Source: CAZSHX01 sp964606895
GTDB taxonomy: Bacteria > Bacteroidota > Ignavibacteria > Kapaibacteriales > UBA2268
Direction: 5' to 3'
Assembly (NCBI GenBank): GCA_964606895.1
Contig: CAZSHX010000004.1
Coordinates: forward strand, 32,091-96,090
Length of the DNA stretch: 64,000 bases
Part shown: positions 59,994-64,000 of the stretch, one piece after another
Position numbering within the stretch: position 1 is the first letter of the stretch
How the letters are laid out: the number at the start of each line of letters is the position of its first letter
Translations under genes and position numbers: made by a program
The notes under the pieces: generated by a model
The model's input: the letters and a program-made list of their open reading frames with translations, nothing else
The model's database searches: none
What the model was told of the DNA's origin: nothing

Positions 59994-60329
59994 ATGCCAA
60001 AAGTTATAACGGCGGATAAAATAGAAGAAGGCATGGTGCTTTTTGAACCGGTGGTCAATAATTTCGGACAGGTTCTAATGGGTGCCGGTGCCGAACTAAA
60101 CCTAAGGATTATAAACACATTGAAAATATGGAATGTCCTGTCGGTTGTTATTCAAACAGACGATGAAGAGGAAGAAGTTATTTTCAGTGAAGAAACACTC
60201 CTATTAGCCAAAAATAAATTAATGTCCCGTATGACATGGGAACCGAGAAATATATTCGAAGAAGAAATTTTTCAAATGGGTGTGTTTCATACTGCTAAAT
60301 CAAATCATATCAATCATGAAAAACATTGA
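59994..60329 (+). CDS. Small HD-GYP-N-terminus-like protein, first gene of HDOD-kinase operon
   Basis: 111 aa from the ATG at 59994 (a TTG at 59973 is in frame). ADKIEEGMVLFEPVVNNFGQ and LMGAGAELNLRIINTLKIWN match the small domain that often precedes HD-GYP or HDOD domains. Its pattern is GMVL-x-x-x-V, L-x-x-G-x-x-L-x-x-x-x-I-x-x-L-x-x-x-x-V. The C-terminal 40 residues are acidic, then degenerate. It overlaps the HDOD gene by 14 bp, so translation is probably coupled. A stand-alone version of this domain is uncommon (inference). Confidence 0.65.
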   Translation: MPKVITADKIEEGMVLFEPVVNNFGQVLMGAGAELNLRIINTLKIWNVLSVVIQTDDEEEEVIFSEETLLLAKNKLMSRMTWEPRNIFEEEIFQMGVFHTAKSNHINHEKH

Positions 60330-61164
60330 TAACATAATTGCAAAACTTGATGATTTCCCAACTCTGCCTACGATTTACAGTTCGTTGCTTGCTGCACTTT
60401 CCAATCCAAGATCAACAGTTCAGGACATTGCAAATATCGTATCAAAAGACCAGGCTTCAGTAGCAAAGCTTCTTAGAGTTGTTAATTCGCCGATTTTCGG
60501 TTTCAAATCAAGGGTTGATACAGTTACTCAGGCGATTTTTCTTATAGGATTTAATGAACTTAGAAATTTGATTCTTGCACTTTCTGTGATGAAAATATTC
60601 ACCGATATGAAGGGGACATCAGAATTCAATGTGGTTGACCTTTGGAAACATTCAATTGCTGTTGCAGTTATAACTCGGTTGCTTGGGCAAAACCTCGGAA
60701 TAAAAAACATTGAAAATTATTTTATTTCAGGTTTGATGCACGACATGGGAAAACTCGTATTTTATAAACTTTTTCCTTCGGATTTCATTGAAGCAGTAAA
60801 CAATGCAACCGAAAACAATATTTCAATATCAAAAGCAGAAAAAGCAGTATTTGGAATTGACCACTCGCTTGCCGGAGATTTGTTAGCGGAAAAGTGGAAA
60901 TTACCATCAAGTATCAGGAATTGCATCAGAGCTCATCACAGAGGTACTGTGGACGGCAATGTAGATCAAATAACAGCTTGTGTTCATCTCGCAAACATTC
61001 TGGCATCTGTTCTTGAACTCGGAAACCCCGGAGATACTATGGTCGAAGAACCGAATTACAGAATCTGGAAAGAATTGAATTTCAAAGAAGGTACGATTAG
61101 AAGCCTGTATGAACAAATCATGATACAGTATGAACAGTCTTATGCTATTTTAAAAATTGATTAA
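60316..61164 (+). CDS. HDOD-domain signalling protein
   Basis: 282 aa from the ATG at 60316; an in-frame ATG at 60280 lies inside the upstream gene. The HDOD domain covers most of the protein, starting FPTLPTIYSSLLAALS with IVSKDQASVAKLLRVVNSPI and GFKSRVDTVTQAIFLIGFN. LWKHSIAVA and ISGLMHDMGKLVF keep an HD pair like the HD phosphohydrolase site, and DHSLAGDLLAEKW and CIRAHHRG follow. HDOD proteins act in stress, motility and c-di-GMP signalling, mostly without known catalysis. The kinase gene follows directly. Confidence 0.87.
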   Translation: MKNIDNIIAKLDDFPTLPTIYSSLLAALSNPRSTVQDIANIVSKDQASVAKLLRVVNSPIFGFKSRVDTVTQAIFLIGFNELRNLILALSVMKIFTDMKGTSEFNVVDLWKHSIAVAVITRLLGQNLGIKNIENYFISGLMHDMGKLVFYKLFPSDFIEAVNNATENNISISKAEKAVFGIDHSLAGDLLAEKWKLPSSIRNCIRAHHRGTVDGNVDQITACVHLANILASVLELGNPGDTMVEEPNYRIWKELNFKEGTIRSLYEQIMIQYEQSYAILKID

Positions 61165-61174
61165 AGGAACGATT

Positions 61175-62467
61175 TTGGGAAATCAAAATATTTTTTCAGA
61201 AGATTTTATGATCTTTTTTAATTCTGTTGTTAGTTTTCTTCAACAGAAAATTGGGATTAATAAGATTGCAAAATTATTAGAAATAGCATCTGCAACTTAC
61301 TTATTAATCCCAAATGCAAAATATGTTTCCTTTTTTTCAATAAACAGAGAAACTTTTCTTTTTGACCATATTGCTACTAATCCATCAAATAAAAACTCTG
61401 TTCCGAATTTCGAAAAGTTGACAAATAATGGTACAATTGGTAGAGCATTACAAAATGGAAGCTTAGTAGTTTCATCCTTAGAAGAATCTGAAAATATTCA
61501 GTTTATAATAATTCCGATGATTAATCTTGAAGGAATAATTGGAATTGTTCTTGTTTCTACAGATTCCATGTTGTTCGAACTTGAGGTATCCCAAATAAAC
61601 GCAATCAATTTGTTTACTTCATATATTTCGTCAGCAATAGGCGAACTGCTCTTTGCTGAAAAGGAAACAAAATTAAATTCTTTGGTTGACCAAATGGTAG
61701 CTTCGCGGACAATAGCACTCCAACAAGAGCAAATGCAACTCGGCGACAAAATGAATATGATGACAACAAATTTGCTGATGGCTTTGCCGCATGAAGTAAG
61801 AACACCAATTAATCAAATTTTGGGGCTTACAAATTTTTTAAAAAATTATTACAATGATGATGCCGAAGGTAATGCAGATACTATAGAAATGCTGAATGAT
61901 ATTTCTTCGGCAACCGATAGATTAAGAAGTCTTTTAGAAAATTATTTGTTTTATGCTAATCTTGTTATACTTGCAAACGACATCAATGAGCTTTTAGCCA
62001 TGCAGAACAAAACAATGGAAACATGTGAGCCTTTCATTTATGAAACAGTTTTCAACTATGCCCACACTAACAATCGTCAGGATGATATCAAACTGAATCT
62101 GATTGATGCACATATTTGTATTGCTGAAAAATACTTTATCAAAATTGTTGAGGAACTTATAGTTAATGCAATTAAATTCTCATCCCCGGGGGATAAGATA
62201 TTGGTTAACTCATATATCAGCGGTGATAAATATTATCTGAGAATTAAGGACCACGGAGTTGGGATTGATAGCCATCAGGTTAAAAATTTCGGACCTTATG
62301 TTCAGTTTGAACGTAATGTGAACGAACAGCAAGGCTCAGGTTTTGGTTTGTCAATAGTTGCTAAAATCCTTGATATCTACAAAGGTGAACTTAAAATTCA
62401 AGGGGTCAAGGACGAATATACCGAAGCTACAATATCCTTCAACATCTTCAATGAGAGTACTTTCTAA
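61175..62467 (+). CDS. GAF-like sensor histidine kinase with unusual H-box
   Basis: 430 aa from a TTG at 61175 preceded by AAAGGA; ATG at 61208 is an alternative. The N-terminal 190 residues resemble a GAF domain (YVSFFSINRETFLFDHIATN, IIPMINLEGIIGIVLVSTDS). A coiled coil then leads to LLMALPHEVRTPINQILGLT, a HisKA box in which LPHEVRTP replaces the usual SHELRTP. The ATPase has LIVNAIKFSSPGDK (N), IKDHGVGID (G1, Asp-His-Gly in place of Asp-Asn-Gly) and GSGFGLSIVAKIL (G2). It follows the HDOD gene by 10 bp and probably phosphorylates a distant regulator. It ends with a hairpin. Confidence 0.88.
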   Translation: MGNQNIFSEDFMIFFNSVVSFLQQKIGINKIAKLLEIASATYLLIPNAKYVSFFSINRETFLFDHIATNPSNKNSVPNFEKLTNNGTIGRALQNGSLVVSSLEESENIQFIIIPMINLEGIIGIVLVSTDSMLFELEVSQINAINLFTSYISSAIGELLFAEKETKLNSLVDQMVASRTIALQQEQMQLGDKMNMMTTNLLMALPHEVRTPINQILGLTNFLKNYYNDDAEGNADTIEMLNDISSATDRLRSLLENYLFYANLVILANDINELLAMQNKTMETCEPFIYETVFNYAHTNNRQDDIKLNLIDAHICIAEKYFIKIVEELIVNAIKFSSPGDKILVNSYISGDKYYLRIKDHGVGIDSHQVKNFGPYVQFERNVNEQQGSGFGLSIVAKILDIYKGELKIQGVKDEYTEATISFNIFNESTF

Positions 62468-62474
62468 AAACAAA

Positions 62475-62506
62475 AAACCCTTGAACTTTTTACGATTCAA
62501 GGGTTT
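62475..62506 (+). terminator. Hairpin after the HDOD-kinase operon
   Basis: aaacccttgaa (62475-62485) and ttcaagggttt (62496-62506) form a perfect 11-bp stem 8 bp past the kinase stop. Little T-run follows, so efficiency is uncertain. Confidence 0.75.
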
Positions 62507-62661
62507 AGTTCACTTGCTTTGCTGCCCCGTCAGGGCTAATTTTTCTGGCTTTATACTACTTTTACTTACCTTGAATTCTCTATAACCCTGATTGTATCAC
62601 ACTTTATTTTTTAACATGGATAAGTAAAGGAAAGGCAAAGTAAGAGAAATGAATGTCTTTT

Positions 62662-62716
62662 GTACGAGTATTGTACGAGTATTCTACGAATACTGTACGA
62701 GTATTCTACGAATTAT
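62662..62716. repeat. Five tandem 11-bp repeats upstream of the integrase
   Basis: Units gtacgagtatt (62662), gtacgagtatt (62673), ctacgaatact (62684), gtacgagtatt (62695) and ctacgaattat (62706) follow one another without gaps. Copies 2-3 also create the palindrome agtattc-tac-gaatact (62678-62694). Eleven bp is about one helical turn, so a protein could bind every copy on the same face. They may be arm-type integrase sites or operator sites. Confidence 0.85.
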
Positions 62717-62772
62717 GTGGAAAATCTAAAATAGTGCTTCTTTATTGTCCTATTTTTATTTATCTTTGCGAT

Positions 62773-63966
62773 ATGAGAATAAACTTTTATATTGACTCAT
62801 TTAAAAGAATGACTGGCGAGAGTAGCATCTATTGTTATGTCAGGATTAACAACGTTACTATGAAGCACCAAACAGGTCAAAGTGTACCGAGAAAAGCTTG
62901 GGATAATAGGAAACAAGTTGTTAAGTCCACTTATACTGCATCGCCTGAAATAAATACGTATCTGGTTTTCATGAAAGAAGACCTGAAAAAGCTTATTACC
63001 TCAGCCTACAATGAAGAAAGAGATATAAGTATTGACAAAGTGAAAGCAATCGTCGCTAAGTATTTCAACAAAAATGAACCTGATGAAAAGTATAAAAGCA
63101 TTTTTGACTTGTTCGATAAATTTGTAAATTCTCAAAAGGTAAAAGTATCTGCTGGTACAGTAGAAAAATATAATGTGACAAAGAAGCATTTAGAGAATTT
63201 CGAAAAGAAGATGAACTACAAGATAACATTGGATTCATTTGATCTTTCCTTTTATGATTTATTTACTCAATACTCGATTAACCAATTGAAACATAGCGAT
63301 AATACTCTGGGGAAGAATCTAAAAGTTACAAAAACCTTTCTGAACTGGGCAACTGAGAGAGGGTACAATAAGAAGCTTGACTATCAAAAGTTTAAAGCTA
63401 TTGATAAGGATGGTGATATTATTTATCTGACAGAAGAAGAGCTAATGAAACTTTTCTACCTTGATTTAAGCGAAGATAAAACTCTTGATAAAGCCAGAGA
63501 TATTTTCCTGATGTCATGTTTTACAGGTCAGAGATTCAGCGACGTTTATCAGCTCAAGCAAGAGGATGTCAAGGATGGAATTTGGCACTTACATGTGGTA
63601 AAGACACACGAACCAAATTTAATCCCATTCAATGACTACGCTTATGAGATTCTCAGAAAATATTCCGACAAAAATGAGCCATTCCCAAAAATGACAAATC
63701 AGCGGTTGAATGGTTATATTAAAGAAATAGGGGAAAAAGCTGAGATTAATGAGCAAGTTACTCTTTATAATTACTCTGGAGGTAAACGACAACTTGATAC
63801 TCAAGCAAAATATAAGTTTATGTCAAGCCACTGTGGCCGGAGAACCTTTTGCACTCTCAGTTTACAGAAAGGTATGAGACCTGAAATAGTGATGAAAATT
63901 TCAGGGCATAAGGATTATAAAACCTTCAAAAGATATGTCAAGCTGACTAGTGTAATAATTCTTTGA
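62773..63966 (+). CDS. Tyrosine recombinase/site-specific integrase
   Basis: 397 aa from the ATG at 62773; an in-frame extension to 62653 would run through the repeat array. The N-terminal DNA-binding domain has MRINFYIDSFKRMTGE and GQSVPRKAWDNRKQ, typical of Bacteroidota integrases. A SAM-like core-binding domain (about residues 115-205) follows. The catalytic residues are visible as SCFTGQRFSDVY (Arg I), SSHCGRRTFCT (His-x-x-Arg), ISGHKDYKTF (His) and KRYVKLTS (Tyr). The chain stops only 7 residues after the Tyr region, a little short, so the last helix may be trimmed. It probably marks an integrative element extending beyond the right edge. Confidence 0.9.
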   Translation: MRINFYIDSFKRMTGESSIYCYVRINNVTMKHQTGQSVPRKAWDNRKQVVKSTYTASPEINTYLVFMKEDLKKLITSAYNEERDISIDKVKAIVAKYFNKNEPDEKYKSIFDLFDKFVNSQKVKVSAGTVEKYNVTKKHLENFEKKMNYKITLDSFDLSFYDLFTQYSINQLKHSDNTLGKNLKVTKTFLNWATERGYNKKLDYQKFKAIDKDGDIIYLTEEELMKLFYLDLSEDKTLDKARDIFLMSCFTGQRFSDVYQLKQEDVKDGIWHLHVVKTHEPNLIPFNDYAYEILRKYSDKNEPFPKMTNQRLNGYIKEIGEKAEINEQVTLYNYSGGKRQLDTQAKYKFMSSHCGRRTFCTLSLQKGMRPEIVMKISGHKDYKTFKRYVKLTSVIIL

Positions 63967-63992
63967 ATAACTTATAATATTTCGTATATTTG
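63962..63992 (+). promoter_or_regulatory. Bacteroidota-type promoter at right edge
   Basis: TTTG (63962-63965), a 19-bp spacer and TATATTTG (63985-63992) match the TTTG-N19-TAnnTTTG consensus exactly. It lies just inside the integrase stop and points out of the window, so a gene on the plus strand should follow. Confidence 0.6.
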
Positions 63993-64000
63993 TATTTTAA

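Larger units (their letters stand above)
62468..62772. other. Intergenic region (305 bp) before the integrase
   Basis: Contains the kinase terminator, a small GC-rich hairpin (about 62522-62540), the 11-bp tandem repeat array (62662-62716), and a TATCTTTG box (62761-62768) immediately before the integrase ATG. No gene seen. Confidence 0.7.

Noticed and set aside
62662..62716. CRISPR array
   Set aside because: The units are 11 bp and contiguous, with no spacers and no cas genes.

Overview
The window is AT-rich chromosomal DNA from a member of the Bacteroidota/Chlorobi/Ignavibacteria (FCB) group. Five things support this: at least six secreted proteins with type IX secretion (T9SS) C-terminal sorting tails, FISUMP domains, TTG/GTG starts with weak Shine-Dalgarno sites, promoter-like TTTG-N18-20-TAnnTTTG boxes, and Bacteroidota-like families (DUF2795, DUF2304, TPR-fused kinases). 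I cannot name a species. An Ignavibacteria- or Kapabacteria-like lineage is an inference.

Layout. 1-8.8 kb (minus): a partial GT-C-like membrane protein, an Asp-box repeat T9SS cargo, a TPR-LytS-type kinase and a 1449-aa (R)-2-hydroxyacyl-CoA dehydratase activase-like protein. 9-18 kb: DUF2231 protein, exported rubrerythrin, an Omp85 (BamA/TamA-like) barrel, DUF2795, a Gdx/SugE transporter, lepA, two small membrane proteins and murG. 18-20.2 kb: three tandem paralogues of a secreted family, one broken by an in-frame TAA. 20.2-21 kb: about 0.9 kb of noncoding DNA with an inverted-repeat element and a strong hairpin. 21-25 kb (plus): ssb, an MlaD/MCE protein, an O-methyltransferase and a VWA-OmpA lipoprotein. 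25-30.5 kb: a lipoprotein, a propeller T9SS cargo, rmlD, a PGI/PMI-type isomerase, a GT2 and a DUF2304 protein. 30.6-37.8 kb (minus): a complete RND efflux operon (adaptor, permease, TolC) followed by a PAS kinase. 38-43.7 kb (plus): rpmH-rnpA-yidD-yidC, a C-terminal processing protease and a membrane protein.

43.8-56.1 kb is a secretome island. It holds an Asp-box protein, an SBBP-repeat protein, a beta-helix protein, a small T9SS-like protein, a TIG-FISUMP protein, a T9SS-tailed serine hydrolase and a second FISUMP protein. 56-62.5 kb holds a TPR-HisKA kinase, small secreted or lipoprotein genes, a DUF559/T9SS-tail chimeric pseudogene, and a tight three-gene signalling operon (small N-terminal-type domain, HDOD, GAF-like histidine kinase). 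The window ends with a tyrosine recombinase preceded by five 11-bp tandem repeats.

The most notable signals are: short GC-richer palindromes that sit in frame inside T9SS sorting tails and also between genes; the 11-bp repeat array before the integrase; two pseudogenes with exact nonsense codons, one of them a chimera; a short beta-motif repeated across three neighbouring secreted proteins; and the HDOD-kinase operon. I see no CRISPR array, tRNA or rRNA.
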